Assembly (NCBI RefSeq): GCF_019049285.1
Contig: NZ_JAGMUL010000003.1
Location: 1 to 64,000 of the forward strand
Length of the DNA: 64,000 nucleotides
Reading direction: 5' to 3'
Origin: Streptomyces sp. AC550_RSS872
GTDB lineage: Bacteria > Actinomycetota > Actinomycetes > Streptomycetales > Streptomycetaceae
Under the pieces are notes generated by a model. That model did no database searches and was not told the origin of the DNA. It saw only the letters and a list, made by a program, of their open reading frames with translations. Numbering within the stretch: the stretch's first letter is position 1; each line of letters opens with the position of its first letter. Below, piece after piece: positions 51,214 through 60,575 of the stretch. A program made the position numbers and the translations under genes.

Positions 51214-52896
51214 TCAGCCGCCCAGCTTCAGCAGCTCCGCCACGATCGGCCCGGCCGTCTCGCCGCCGTGCCCGCCCTGCTGGACCACGCCGGCCGCCGC
51301 CAGGTCGCCCCGGTACGCGGTGAACCAGCCGTTCGGCTTCTTCTGGCCGTCGACCTCCGCCGAGCCGGTCTTCGCACCGACGTCACCGGTGACCCCGGAC
51401 ATCGCCTCGGCCGCCGTGCCGTAGGCCGCCGTGTACGCCATGAGTTCGCGCAGCTGGGACAGCGTGGACGGGGACAGGGAGCGGGAGGCGGTGGCGAGGG
51501 TGCGGTTGTCGACCGACGGGGCCACCAGGTAGGGCTGCTTGAAGGTGCCCGTCTTCACGGTCGCCGACACCGACGCCATGTTCAGCGGGTTCATCCGCAC
51601 CCCGCCCTGGCCGATGAGCGAGGCCCCCATCTGGGCCTGCGACTGGACCGGGACGGAGCCGTCGAAGGTCGGGACGCCGACGGACCAGTTGTTCAGGGAC
51701 AGGCCGAAGACCTGCTGGGCCTGCTTGGTCAGGCTGTCGTTGTCCAGCTCCGGGGCCTGGCTGATGAAGGCCGTGTTGCAGGAGCGGGCGAAGCTCGCCT
51801 TGAATGTGCCGCCCTTGATCTCGAACTTGTCGTCGTTCTGGAACTTCCAGTGGCCGTACGTGAAGTACTTCGGGCAGGGGTGCTGCTTGTCCGCCGACGC
51901 GAGGCCCTTCTCGATCAGCAGTGAGGAGGTGATGACCTTCATCGTGGAGCCGGGCGCGAGGGAGCCCTGGAACGCGGTGTTGAAGCCGTGCGAGGAGTTG
52001 GCGACCGCCAGGATCTCGCCCGTCGACGGGCGCAGGACGACCACCGACGCCTTCGGCTTCGAGGCGACCTGCTTCTCCGCGGCGGCCTGCATCGCCGGGC
52101 TCAGCGTCGTCTTCACCGTGCCCGGGGTGCCCTTGCTCAGCTCCAGCAGGGTCTTGTCGGACAGCTCGGCCTTCCGGGACTCCTTGCCCCGGATCACCTG
52201 GAGCTCGACGCCCGCCTTGCCGCCCGCCTTGTCGCCGTACTTCTCGCGCAGCCCGTCCAGGACGGAGCCCAGCGACGGGTACTCGTCCTCCGTCAGCTCG
52301 CCGCCGTCCCGGTCGAGGGCCTTGACCGGCGGGGTGCCGGACTCGCCGGTGACGAGGGTGTCGCCGTCCTTCAGGTCGGGGTGGACGATCGCCGAGTGCC
52401 ACTCGACGAGCGGCTTGCCGTCCTCGGCCCGCCGTACGACCGTCAGCGAACTGTCGTACGCCAGCGGCTTGGTGGTGCCCTTGTAGGAGACGGTGCCCTT
52501 CACGGAGAAGGGGACCTTGTCGCCGGTGCGGGCGCCCGCGGTGAGGGTGACGTCCTTGATGTGGGCGTCCTTGGTGTACCCGGTCAGCAGGGCCTGGGCC
52601 GCCGTCGTGTCGTCCGTGGCGGCGGCCGCCTCGGTCACCTTGCCCTGCTGCCAGGCGGTGAGGAACTGGCGGGCCGCGGACGTGACCTCGGTCGCCGACA
52701 GGGGGCCGGTCTTGACGTCCTTCGCCTTGTCGTCGGCGCTCGCCGACGTCGACTGCGTACGGCTGTCGGCGACGGCCCCGCCGCCGAACAGCGCGTAGGC
52801 GCCGAACCCGGCGCCGCCGACGACCACGGCGATCACCCCGCCGAGCACGGCGGGGTTGGTCTTCCGTCGCTCAGCGACGCGCCCTCTGTTGCCCAC
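51214..52896 (-). CDS. Penicillin-binding transpeptidase, MecA-N type
   Basis: This is a 560-aa class B PBP. One N-terminal anchor helix (about 17-35) is followed by an NTF2-like MecA-N domain (about 60-180), a PBP dimer segment, and the transpeptidase core: SxxK as APGSTMKV, SxN as SCN in ARSCNTAF, and KTG as GAKTGSAE. The start is GTG 52896, with GGAAAG upstream. It is 47% or so similar by eye in motif spacing to the neighbouring PBP, a tandem duplicate. The role is crosslinking during sporulation septation or growth. Confidence 0.9.
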   Translation of the reverse strand: MGNRGRVAERRKTNPAVLGGVIAVVVGGAGFGAYALFGGGAVADSRTQSTSASADDKAKDVKTGPLSATEVTSAARQFLTAWQQGKVTEAAAATDDTTAAQALLTGYTKDAHIKDVTLTAGARTGDKVPFSVKGTVSYKGTTKPLAYDSSLTVVRRAEDGKPLVEWHSAIVHPDLKDGDTLVTGESGTPPVKALDRDGGELTEDEYPSLGSVLDGLREKYGDKAGGKAGVELQVIRGKESRKAELSDKTLLELSKGTPGTVKTTLSPAMQAAAEKQVASKPKASVVVLRPSTGEILAVANSSHGFNTAFQGSLAPGSTMKVITSSLLIEKGLASADKQHPCPKYFTYGHWKFQNDDKFEIKGGTFKASFARSCNTAFISQAPELDNDSLTKQAQQVFGLSLNNWSVGVPTFDGSVPVQSQAQMGASLIGQGGVRMNPLNMASVSATVKTGTFKQPYLVAPSVDNRTLATASRSLSPSTLSQLRELMAYTAAYGTAAEAMSGVTGDVGAKTGSAEVDGQKKPNGWFTAYRGDLAAAGVVQQGGHGGETAGPIVAELLKLGG

Positions 52897-52998
52897 TGCT
52901 TTCCGTTCCCTCGCGTATTCCAGGGGCCCCCGCCCCGCCGACCTCACGCATACCAACGACGACGCCCACCCTAGAGTCCCGTCCTGTGGGGGTTAAGT

Positions 52999-54639
52999 TC
53001 AGCCGGACGCTCGTAGCACGGCTGCGACAATCGGCCCCGCCGCGTCGCTGCCGTGGCCGCCCTGCTGGGCCATGGCCGCGGCCGCCACATCGTTGCGGAA
53101 ACCGGTGAACCAGCTGTCCGAGGTGGCCTCTCCGTCGACCTCGGCGGAGCCGGTCTTGGCGCCGATGTCACCGCTCAGCCCGGACATGGCCCGCAGGGCG
53201 GTGCCCTGGGCCGAGGTCGCGGTCAGCCGCATCATCTGCTTCAGCTGGGCGGCGGTGCTCGCCCGCAGCCCGTCGGCGGTGGCGAACGGCCGGTCGTCGA
53301 GGTCACGCGCGACCAGATACGGCTGCCGGAACGTGCCCGTGATCGCGGTGGCTGTCACCGACGCCATGTTCAGCGGGTTCATCGTGACCTGGCCCTGGCC
53401 GATGGCGTTGGCCGCGCGGTCCGGGCCGGTGGCGGCGGGGACGCTGCCGTCGAAGGAGGTGATGCCGGTCTTCCAGTCGCGGCCGAGCCCGAACCGCTGC
53501 TCGGCCTCCGCCGTCAGCGAGGCGTCGGAGAGCGGCTTCTCGTCGACCAGCTTGATGAAGGCCGTGTTGCAGGAGCGCATGAAGCCGGCTGCGAGCGTGG
53601 CGTCCGCACTCTCGTCGGCCTTCAGACCCGTGAGGTTCTTGAAGGTCTGGCTCTGCCAGGTCGCCGTGTCCGGGCAGGGCGCGGGCCCGTTCATCGTGGT
53701 CACGCCGTTGTCGATGAGCATCGCCGAGGTGATGATCTTCATCGTGGAGCCGGGCGGGACGCGTCCCTCGAAGGCCGCGTTGAAGGCGTCGTCACGGTGG
53801 TTGGCCACCGCCAGGACCTCGCCGGTGCTCGGCTTGACGGCCACCACCGAGGACTGGGCGTACCTCTTCACCGCCTTCTCGGCCGCCGCCTGCACGCTCG
53901 CGCTGAGCGTCGTCTCCAGCCTGCCGGGCCTGCCCTTGGCGAGGGTCAGCAGCGAGGTGTCCGGTGACTCGTCGGCGTGCCGGATCGCCAGCTCGATGCC
54001 GGGGGTGCCGCCGGCCTTGCTGCCGTATCTGTCGCGCAGGGTGTCCAGGACCGGGCCGAGGGAGGGGTACTTCTCCTTCGTCAGCACGGTGCCGTTCCGG
54101 TCCACGGCCTCGATGGGCGGGGCCGAGGCCTCGCCGGTGACGAGCCTGTCGTCCTTCTTCAGCTGCGGGTGGATCACGGTGGGCTGCCAGTCGACGAGGG
54201 CCCGGCCGGTGGTGATGCCGCGCACCACCTTGAGCTCGCTCTTGTAGGTGAGCGGCTTGGACTTGCCGTCGTAGGTGACCTTCGCGTTCACCGTGAAGGG
54301 CACGGTGGCGCCGGTCGCCCTACCGGGCGTGATCTTCACGCCGGTGATGTGCGCGCCCTCGGTGAAGGACCTCAGCACCGGCCCGGCCGCCGCGTCGTTG
54401 TTCGTGTACGCCGCCGCCTGGGCCGCCTCCCCCTTCGCCCAGGCCGCGAAGAACTTCGCCGTGGTCTCCTCGACCTCGTCGGCACTCGGCGGCCCGGACC
54501 GCACCGGCGCCGGCCCTCCCTGGCCGGTCGCCCCACCGCCGTTCAACGCCGACATGATGTTGTACGCGCCGTATCCGGCACCGCCCACCATCACAGCGAA
54601 CACGCCGCCTATGACGGCGTTTCTGACCCCCTTGGACAT
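52999..54639 (-). CDS. Penicillin-binding transpeptidase, paralogue of the next gene
   Basis: This is a 546-aa class B PBP with the same layout as its neighbour: an anchor helix (about 7-27), a MecA-N NTF2-like domain, then PPGSTMKI (SxxK), RSCNTAF (SxN) and GAKTGSAE (KTG). The stop of this gene and the start of the next are about 100 bases apart, and both are on the minus strand. Together they are the SCO3156/3157-type pair found beside ssgE in Streptomyces. The start is ATG 54639. Confidence 0.9.
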   Translation of the reverse strand: MSKGVRNAVIGGVFAVMVGGAGYGAYNIMSALNGGGATGQGGPAPVRSGPPSADEVEETTAKFFAAWAKGEAAQAAAYTNNDAAAGPVLRSFTEGAHITGVKITPGRATGATVPFTVNAKVTYDGKSKPLTYKSELKVVRGITTGRALVDWQPTVIHPQLKKDDRLVTGEASAPPIEAVDRNGTVLTKEKYPSLGPVLDTLRDRYGSKAGGTPGIELAIRHADESPDTSLLTLAKGRPGRLETTLSASVQAAAEKAVKRYAQSSVVAVKPSTGEVLAVANHRDDAFNAAFEGRVPPGSTMKIITSAMLIDNGVTTMNGPAPCPDTATWQSQTFKNLTGLKADESADATLAAGFMRSCNTAFIKLVDEKPLSDASLTAEAEQRFGLGRDWKTGITSFDGSVPAATGPDRAANAIGQGQVTMNPLNMASVTATAITGTFRQPYLVARDLDDRPFATADGLRASTAAQLKQMMRLTATSAQGTALRAMSGLSGDIGAKTGSAEVDGEATSDSWFTGFRNDVAAAAMAQQGGHGSDAAGPIVAAVLRASG

Positions 54640-54736
54640 GCGTCCCTCCCCGTTTCGTCCCTCGCACTGTAAGTGGCGTGGGGGATTACTGGGGGAGTTG
54701 TTTTCTTTTGTATCCGAATAAGTGACCGATTATTGG

Positions 54737-56479
54737 CTAGACCCAGGTGTCCAGCCACATCCGCGAGCGCCAGTCGTCGATCGGGATCGCCTGCCCGGTG
54801 TAGATCGGCCAGAAATAGATGAAGTTCCAGGCGATCAGCAGCACCAGCACGCCCGCGCCCGTGGCGCCTGCCACCCGCCGGGTGTCGCTGGAGCCCGGTG
54901 GGCCGATGACCGCGCCCAGGAGCATGGCCACGGCGAGGCAGAGGAACGGCAGGAAGACGACGGCGTAGAAGAAGAAGATGGTGCGTTCCTGGTAGAGGAA
55001 CCAGGGCAGGTAGCCGGCCACGACGCCGCAGGCGACGGCGCCGGCCCGCCAGTCGCGGCGGAAGGCCCAGCGCCACAGGACGTACACGACCGCGAAGGCG
55101 GCCACCCACCACAGCAGCGGGGTACCGAGTGCCAGCACCTCGCGCGCGCACTTCTCGCCCGCGTCGACGGGGCAGCCGTCCTTGCCGGGCGCGGGGGACT
55201 CGTAGAAGTACGAGACCGGGCGGCCGGCGACGATCCAGCTCCACGGGTTGGACTGGTAGGTGTGCGGGGACGACAGGCCGACGTGGAACTCGTACACCTG
55301 GCTCTCGTAGTGCCACAGGCTCAGCCACCAGTCGGGGAACAGCCACGACCAGCTGCTGCCGCGGCCGTCGGCGCCCGCCCAGTTGCGGTAGTAGCCGCCG
55401 GTGCCGTCCGTCGGGGAGAGGATCCAGCCGGTCCACGACGCGATGTAGGTGACGATCGCCACCGGCACGGTCGCCAGGAAGGCGAAGCCCAGGTCGCGCT
55501 TGAGGACCGCGGTGCAGGGGTGGCGGGCACCGGCGACCTTGCGGGCGCCGACGTCCCAGAGCACCGTCATCAGACCGAACGCGACCAGGAAGTACAGGCC
55601 GTTCCACTTGGTGCCGATGGCCAGGCCCAGCATCAGGCCGGCCGTCCAGCGCCAGGGGCGCCATCCCAGGCGCAGGGTCTCGGCGATGTCCGCGTCGGGG
55701 CGGACCCGGCCGTCGGCGTCGGCCGGCAGCGCGGCGGCGAGTTTCGCGCGGGCCCGGTCCCGGTCGAGGACCAGGCAGCCGAACGCCGCCAGCACGAAGA
55801 ACATCAGCACCCCGTCGAGCAGCGAGGTGCGCGCCATCACGAAGGCCAGCCCGTCCACCGCCATCAGCGTGCCGGCAAGGCAGCCGAGGAAGGTCGAGCG
55901 GAAGATACGGCGGCCGATGCGGCACAGCATCAGGACGGCCAGGGTGCCCAGCAGGGCGGTCATGAACCGCCAGCCGAACGGGTTGAACCCGAACATCAGC
56001 TCGCCCAGGCCGATGACGTACTTGCCGACCGGCGGGTGGACGACGTACGCCGCGTCCGTCGGGATCTTGACCTGGCTGCCGATGTCGAGGATCAGGTCGT
56101 TGGCGTTCTTGTCCCAGTTGACCTCGAAACCGCGGTGGACGAGCGCCCAGGCGTCCTTGGCGTAGTACGTCTCGTCGAATATCACCGCCTTGGGGCTGCC
56201 CAGGTTCCAGAACCGCAGCACCCCGGCGAGCAGCGTCACCAGCAGCGGACCGATCCAGCCCGACCAGCGCGCGATCCGCTCGGCGAGCGGCCGCGAGACG
56301 CCGAGGAACTGCCACATCCGCGGGCTGGGCCGGACATACGGCGGCACGAGCCGGTCGCGGACGTCGCTTCGGGGCGTCGCCGTGTAGCCGAATCGGCGCA
56401 GCCGCAGCTGCCACGACGGTCGCTGCTCGTGGCTCGCCTGGCCCTGCCGGGTGTCCGTGGAGGACGCGGTACTGGTCAC
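54737..56479 (-). CDS. pmt: Polyprenyl-phosphate mannose:protein mannosyltransferase
   Basis: This is a 580-aa GT-C family membrane glycosyltransferase that O-mannosylates secreted proteins on the outer face of the membrane. About eleven helices are visible; the first external loop has the catalytic FDETYYAKDAW (Asp-Glu). The C-terminal PMT_4TMC domain follows. In Streptomyces, Pmt is also the receptor-glycosylating enzyme needed for phage phiC31 infection and for antibiotic tolerance. The start is ATG 56479; it is divergent from rsmI with 62 bases between. Confidence 0.93.
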   Translation of the reverse strand: MTSTASSTDTRQGQASHEQRPSWQLRLRRFGYTATPRSDVRDRLVPPYVRPSPRMWQFLGVSRPLAERIARWSGWIGPLLVTLLAGVLRFWNLGSPKAVIFDETYYAKDAWALVHRGFEVNWDKNANDLILDIGSQVKIPTDAAYVVHPPVGKYVIGLGELMFGFNPFGWRFMTALLGTLAVLMLCRIGRRIFRSTFLGCLAGTLMAVDGLAFVMARTSLLDGVLMFFVLAAFGCLVLDRDRARAKLAAALPADADGRVRPDADIAETLRLGWRPWRWTAGLMLGLAIGTKWNGLYFLVAFGLMTVLWDVGARKVAGARHPCTAVLKRDLGFAFLATVPVAIVTYIASWTGWILSPTDGTGGYYRNWAGADGRGSSWSWLFPDWWLSLWHYESQVYEFHVGLSSPHTYQSNPWSWIVAGRPVSYFYESPAPGKDGCPVDAGEKCAREVLALGTPLLWWVAAFAVVYVLWRWAFRRDWRAGAVACGVVAGYLPWFLYQERTIFFFYAVVFLPFLCLAVAMLLGAVIGPPGSSDTRRVAGATGAGVLVLLIAWNFIYFWPIYTGQAIPIDDWRSRMWLDTWV

Positions 56480-56541
56480 CGCGCCATCGTAGGGAACACG
56501 TCTGTGACAGTCGCGTGGATGCGCCCTGCGAGGATGGAAAC

Positions 56542-57390
56542 GTGACAGGAACCCTTGTTTTGGCAGGCACCCCCATCGGCGACGTCAAGGACGCCCCGCC
56601 CCGGCTGGTCGAGGAACTCGCCGGCGCGGACGTGATCGCCGCCGAGGACACGCGCCGGCTCAAGCGCCTCACCCAGGCGCTGGACGTGCAGCCGACCGGG
56701 CGGGTCGTGTCGTACTTCGAGGGGAACGAGGCCGCCCGGACGCCCGAGCTGGTCGAGGCGCTGCTGGCGGGCTCGCGGGTGCTGCTGGTGACCGACGCCG
56801 GGATGCCGTCGGTGTCCGACCCCGGGTACCGGCTGGTCGCCGCCGCGGTGGAGAAGGACGTCAAGGTCACCGCGGTGCCGGGGCCGTCCGCCGTGCTGAC
56901 CGCGCTCGCCCTGTCAGGGCTGCCCGTCGACCGGTTCTGCTTCGAGGGGTTCCTGCCGCGCAAGGCCGGCGAGCGGCTGTCGCGGCTCAGGGAGGTGGCC
57001 CAGGAGCGGCGCACCCTCGTCTACTTCGAGGCCCCGCACCGACTCGTCCACACCCTCGCCGCGATGGCCGAGGTGTTCGGCGCCGAGCGGCGGGCCGCCG
57101 TGTGCCGGGAGCTGACCAAGACGTACGAGGAGATCAAGCGCGGCGGGCTGGGTGAGCTGGCGGCGTGGGCGGACGAGGGTGTGCGCGGGGAGATCACCGT
57201 CGTCGTCGAGGGGGCGCCGGAGAAGGGGACCGAGGAGGTCGACGCCGCCGAGCTGGTGCGGCGGGTTCGCGTCCGCGAAGAGGCGGGAGAGCGGCGCAAG
57301 GAGGCCATCGCGGCGGTGGCGGCGGAGGCCGGGCTGCCGAAGCGCGAGGTCTTCGACGCCGTGGTGGCCGCCAAGAACGCGGGGGCGTGA
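56542..57390 (+). CDS. rsmI: 16S rRNA 2'-O-methyltransferase RsmI
   Basis: This 282-aa enzyme methylates the ribose of C1402 in 16S rRNA, in the decoding centre, using SAM. It is a tetrapyrrole-methylase fold: LVLAGTPIGDVKDAPPRLVEEL at the N-terminus, VTDAGMPSVSDPGYRLV, VPGPSAVLTALALSGL, and FEGFLPRKAGER are diagnostic. The start is GTG 56542, with AGGATGGA upstream; 56515 in frame is less likely. The length is typical. Confidence 0.95.
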   Translation: MTGTLVLAGTPIGDVKDAPPRLVEELAGADVIAAEDTRRLKRLTQALDVQPTGRVVSYFEGNEAARTPELVEALLAGSRVLLVTDAGMPSVSDPGYRLVAAAVEKDVKVTAVPGPSAVLTALALSGLPVDRFCFEGFLPRKAGERLSRLREVAQERRTLVYFEAPHRLVHTLAAMAEVFGAERRAAVCRELTKTYEEIKRGGLGELAAWADEGVRGEITVVVEGAPEKGTEEVDAAELVRRVRVREEAGERRKEAIAAVAAEAGLPKREVFDAVVAAKNAGA

Positions 57391-57531
57391 AACGCCGTGT
57401 GAGCAGGGCCTACATCGCATGAGCGAGCGCCCCATGCGGGGGTAAAGGGGCGCGGGCCTTTCGGCAAGGAACGGCCAAGTCGCCACCAACAGTGGACAGA
57501 TGGCGTGCGTTCGCTCCTGCGGAGGAGTCCA

Positions 57532-57563
57532 CTGGGTGATGGGACGCAACCCGTCCCACCCAG
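57532..57563. promoter_or_regulatory. Strong hairpin in the leader of the zinc-ribbon gene
   Basis: CTGGGT and GGGACG pair with CGTCCC and ACCCAG, with a GAT bulge and a six-base loop, ending 18 bases before the start codon at 57582. It could be an attenuator, an mRNA-stabilising hairpin, or a terminator of the upstream transcript; there is no T-run. Confidence 0.5.
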
Positions 57564-57581
57564 CGGACCACAGGAGCTGGC

Positions 57582-57989
57582 ATGAGCGAGATCACCGGAC
57601 ACACTGGCCTTCGCAACGGTGCGACCGCCGTCGTCAACGAGTCGTACTCCTTCGCCTGCATGCGCTGCGGGCACGGCTGGGAGCAGTCGTACGAGATAGA
57701 GCACCACATAAACGGCGAAGGCCGTGAGTTCGTGATGTACGTGGCCGACGGCGAGGTCGTGCCGTCGCCGCTGAGCCGGCCCACGTGCCCCAACTGCGAC
57801 AACCACCTCGTCCGCATCATGCGTCCGGGGCGGGTCTCGTCGGTGCGCGACGCGGAGCACCATCAGCGCCGGGTGCCGCCCGCCGGTCCGGTGCAGGTGC
57901 CGGGCGTGCCGACGGACGGCGCGGCGAAGGAGCACCACCACTGGCACCTCTCCGACCTTCTGCACGTCTTCCACCGCAAGGCGAGCTGA
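57582..57989 (+). CDS. Zinc-ribbon-like protein, unknown
   Basis: This is a 135-aa protein with two CxxC pairs, Cys26/Cys29 (FACMRCGHGW) and Cys69/Cys72 (PTCPNCDNHL), likely one zinc site. The C-terminal third is His-rich (EHHHWHLSDLLHVFHRK). I know no name for it; homologues of this length are frequent in Streptomyces next to rsmI and tatD. A strong hairpin at 57532-57563 lies in its leader. Confidence 0.75.
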   Translation: MSEITGHTGLRNGATAVVNESYSFACMRCGHGWEQSYEIEHHINGEGREFVMYVADGEVVPSPLSRPTCPNCDNHLVRIMRPGRVSSVRDAEHHQRRVPPAGPVQVPGVPTDGAAKEHHHWHLSDLLHVFHRKAS

Positions 57990-58051
57990 GCCGGGCACCG
58001 GCCGAGAAGGCCGACCCGTTCGAAGGCATGCTCCTTTCGTAGGATCGGGGC

Positions 58052-58933
58052 ATGCCTTCGAACACCTCCGACAAGCACGCCGCCCCGCCGCTCCCGGAGC
58101 CGCTCCGGGTGCCGGTGGCCGACTCGCACACCCACCTCGACATGCAGTCCGGCACGGTGGACGAGGGTCTGGCCAAGGCGGCGTCGGTCGGGGTGACGAC
58201 GGTCGTGCAGGTGGGCTGCGACGTACGCGGCTCCCGGTGGGCGGCCGAGACGGCGGCGCGGTACGACGCCGTGCACGCGACGGTCGCCCTGCACCCGAAC
58301 GAGGCGCCGCGCATCGTGCACGGGGACCCCGACGGATGGTCCCGGCAGGGCGCACGCGAACCCGGGGGCGCCCAGGCGCTCGACGAGGCGCTCGCGGAGA
58401 TCGACCGCCTCGCCGCGCTCCCCCAGGTGAAGGGCGTCGGCGAGACCGGCCTCGACTACTTCCGCACCGGGCCCGAGGGCAAGGAGGCGCAGGAGGCGTC
58501 CTTCCGCGCCCACATCGAGATCGCCAAGCGGCACGGCAAGGCCCTGGTCATCCACGACCGCGAGGCCCACGCCGACGTGCTGCGGGTGCTCAAGGAGGAG
58601 GGCGCGCCCGAGCGGACCGTCTTCCACTGCTACTCGGGGGACGCGGAGATGGCCGAGGTGTGCGCCCGCGCCGGCTACTACATGTCCTTCGCGGGCAACG
58701 TCACCTTCAAGAACGCCCAGAATCTGCGGGACGCGGTGGCGGTGGCCCCGCTGGAGCTGCTCCTGGTGGAGACCGACGCGCCCTTCCTCACGCCGGCGCC
58801 GTACCGCGGACGGCCCAACGCGCCGTATCTCATTCCGATCACGGTGCGCGCCATGGCCGCCGTCCGGGGCATCGACGAGGACGCGCTGGCGACGGCCCTC
58901 GGGGCGAACACGGCACATGCCTTCGGCTACTGA
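58052..58933 (+). CDS. TatD family metal-dependent DNase/hydrolase
   Basis: This is a 293-aa TIM-barrel metallo-hydrolase of the TatD family (DNase, tRNA/DNA quality control). Metal ligands are in DSHTHLD, GETGLDYFR, VIHDREAH, FHCYSGD and ETDAPFL. The start is ATG 58052. TatD proteins are cytosolic despite the name, and are not part of the Tat exporter. It precedes rpfB by 142 bases. Confidence 0.92.
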   Translation: MPSNTSDKHAAPPLPEPLRVPVADSHTHLDMQSGTVDEGLAKAASVGVTTVVQVGCDVRGSRWAAETAARYDAVHATVALHPNEAPRIVHGDPDGWSRQGAREPGGAQALDEALAEIDRLAALPQVKGVGETGLDYFRTGPEGKEAQEASFRAHIEIAKRHGKALVIHDREAHADVLRVLKEEGAPERTVFHCYSGDAEMAEVCARAGYYMSFAGNVTFKNAQNLRDAVAVAPLELLLVETDAPFLTPAPYRGRPNAPYLIPITVRAMAAVRGIDEDALATALGANTAHAFGY

Positions 58934-59004
58934 CGGATAACCGCCGCATAACGCTCGCGGGGCTACGGCTCCGACTTCCCGACACGGTGCGTAGTCGCGT
59001 CGCT

Positions 59005-59033
59005 TTGGAGAGTAATCACGGCTCCGCTAGGTT
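59005..59033 (+). promoter_or_regulatory. Candidate promoter of rpfB
   Basis: TTGGAG (59005-59010) and TAGGTT (59028-59033) with a 17-base spacer resemble an HrdB-type promoter, ending 42 bases before the rpfB start codon. Confidence 0.45.
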
Positions 59034-59075
59034 CTGGGGGCCCTGAAACGGACCCCTCCGCTGGAGCGTGTCGTC

Positions 59076-60506
59076 GTGAGCAACGCGCAGTACGAGACGT
59101 ATGGCCCGAGCCCGGCCCACAGGCCCCCGGGGTACGGCGGCTTCGACCCGCACAGCGTGCAGACGCTGGCGTACGGGGTGGCGGGGGTGCCGGGGACGCA
59201 TCCGACGCGTACGGACACGTACAGACCCGCATACGAGAGCCATGAGGGTTACGGCGGGTACGAGGGATACGGGGGGAGTGAACCGTACGGCGCGTACGAG
59301 GACACGTACCGGCCCGCCTACGAGGAGTCCGAGACGGCGTACGAGCCCGTTGTGCGCCCCCGGAGCGGGCGGCGTGCCGCGCACCGGCGCAGGGCGCGGC
59401 TCGCCGAGCGGGGGGACGGGCCCATGCGCAGGCTCGTCCCGCAGGCACTGGTCGTCGCGTTCCTCGCGGGCGGCACGAGCGCCTTCGTCGCCAAGGACAA
59501 GGCGATCGAGCTGAGCGTCGACGGCAAGCCGCGCACCCTGCACACCTTCGCGGACGACGTCACCGAACTCCTCGACGAGGAGGGCGTCGAAGTGGGCGCG
59601 CACGACGCCGTGGCGCCCGCCACCGACGCGCCGCTCACCAGTGGTGACGAGGTCGCTGTGCACTACGGGCGGCCCGTGCGGCTGACCCTGGACGGACAGC
59701 GGCGCGAGGTGTGGACGACGGAACGAACGGTGGAGGCGGCGCTGCGGCAGATCGGGGTGCGCGCGGAGGGGGCGTACGTCTCCACGTCGCGCTCCCGGCG
59801 TATCGGGCGGGAAGGGCTCGCGCTGAACGTGCGGACCGAACGCGCCGTGACGATCATGGCGGACGGCCGGGCACGCACCATCCGCACCAACGCCGCGACC
59901 GTGGGCGAGGTCGTGGAGCAGGCGGGCATCACACTGCGCGGCCAGGACACCACCTCCGTCCCCCTGGACAGCTTCCCGCGCGACGGGCAGGCGGTCACGG
60001 TCCTGCGGATCACCGGCCGCAAGGAGATCCACGACGAGGCGATCCAGTTCGCCGTGCAGCGGATCGAGGACCCTACGGTGTTCAAGGGCACGGAGGTCGT
60101 CGAACGGGCGGGCCGGATGGGCCTGCGCCGGATCACGTACTCCCTGCGCACGGTCAACGGCGTCAAGCAGAAGCCGCGGCGGCTCAGGTCCGAGGTGGTG
60201 CGCGAGCCGCAGACCCAGGTGGTGAAGGTCGGGACCAAGCCGCTGCCGACGTCCGTGCGCGCTGCCGGAGGGCTGAACTGGCAGGGGCTGGCGGCCTGCG
60301 AGTCCGGGGGGCGGCCGGACGCGGTGGACTCCTCGGGGACGTACGGCGGGCTGTACCAGTTCGACACGCAGACCTGGCGCAACCTCGGTGGAAAGGGCCG
60401 CCCGCAGGACGCCCCGGCGGAGGAGCAGACGATGCGGGCGAAGAAGCTGTACGTGCGCCAGGGGGCGAGTCCGTGGCCGCACTGCGGGCAGCGACTGCAC
60501 GGGTGA
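59076..60506 (+). CDS. rpfB: Resuscitation-promoting factor RpfB
   Basis: This is a 476-aa surface muralytic enzyme that helps spores and dormant cells resume growth. A cytoplasmic Tyr/Gly-rich stretch (about 1-95, repeating YGGYEGYGG) precedes one anchor helix (about 126-146). Then come three DUF348 repeats, a G5 domain (about 310-385), and the lysozyme-like Rpf domain at the C-terminus, with catalytic Glu in LAACESGG and two cysteines that pair (ACESG, PHCGQ). The start is GTG 59076. The N-terminal Tyr-rich extension is unusual in length. Confidence 0.93.
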   Translation: MSNAQYETYGPSPAHRPPGYGGFDPHSVQTLAYGVAGVPGTHPTRTDTYRPAYESHEGYGGYEGYGGSEPYGAYEDTYRPAYEESETAYEPVVRPRSGRRAAHRRRARLAERGDGPMRRLVPQALVVAFLAGGTSAFVAKDKAIELSVDGKPRTLHTFADDVTELLDEEGVEVGAHDAVAPATDAPLTSGDEVAVHYGRPVRLTLDGQRREVWTTERTVEAALRQIGVRAEGAYVSTSRSRRIGREGLALNVRTERAVTIMADGRARTIRTNAATVGEVVEQAGITLRGQDTTSVPLDSFPRDGQAVTVLRITGRKEIHDEAIQFAVQRIEDPTVFKGTEVVERAGRMGLRRITYSLRTVNGVKQKPRRLRSEVVREPQTQVVKVGTKPLPTSVRAAGGLNWQGLAACESGGRPDAVDSSGTYGGLYQFDTQTWRNLGGKGRPQDAPAEEQTMRAKKLYVRQGASPWPHCGQRLHG

Positions 60507-60575
60507 GTACCCCCACCGGCCCGCGGTCGGTCACCGTGCTCCTGGCGGAGCGCACCGCCCCGTACCCTTGTGGCC

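Noticed and set aside
58934..59075. A c-di-AMP (ydaO-type) riboswitch before rpfB
   Set aside because: Such riboswitches are known before other Streptomyces rpf genes, but this leader is only about 140 bases and I could not find the conserved motif. A plain promoter candidate fits better.
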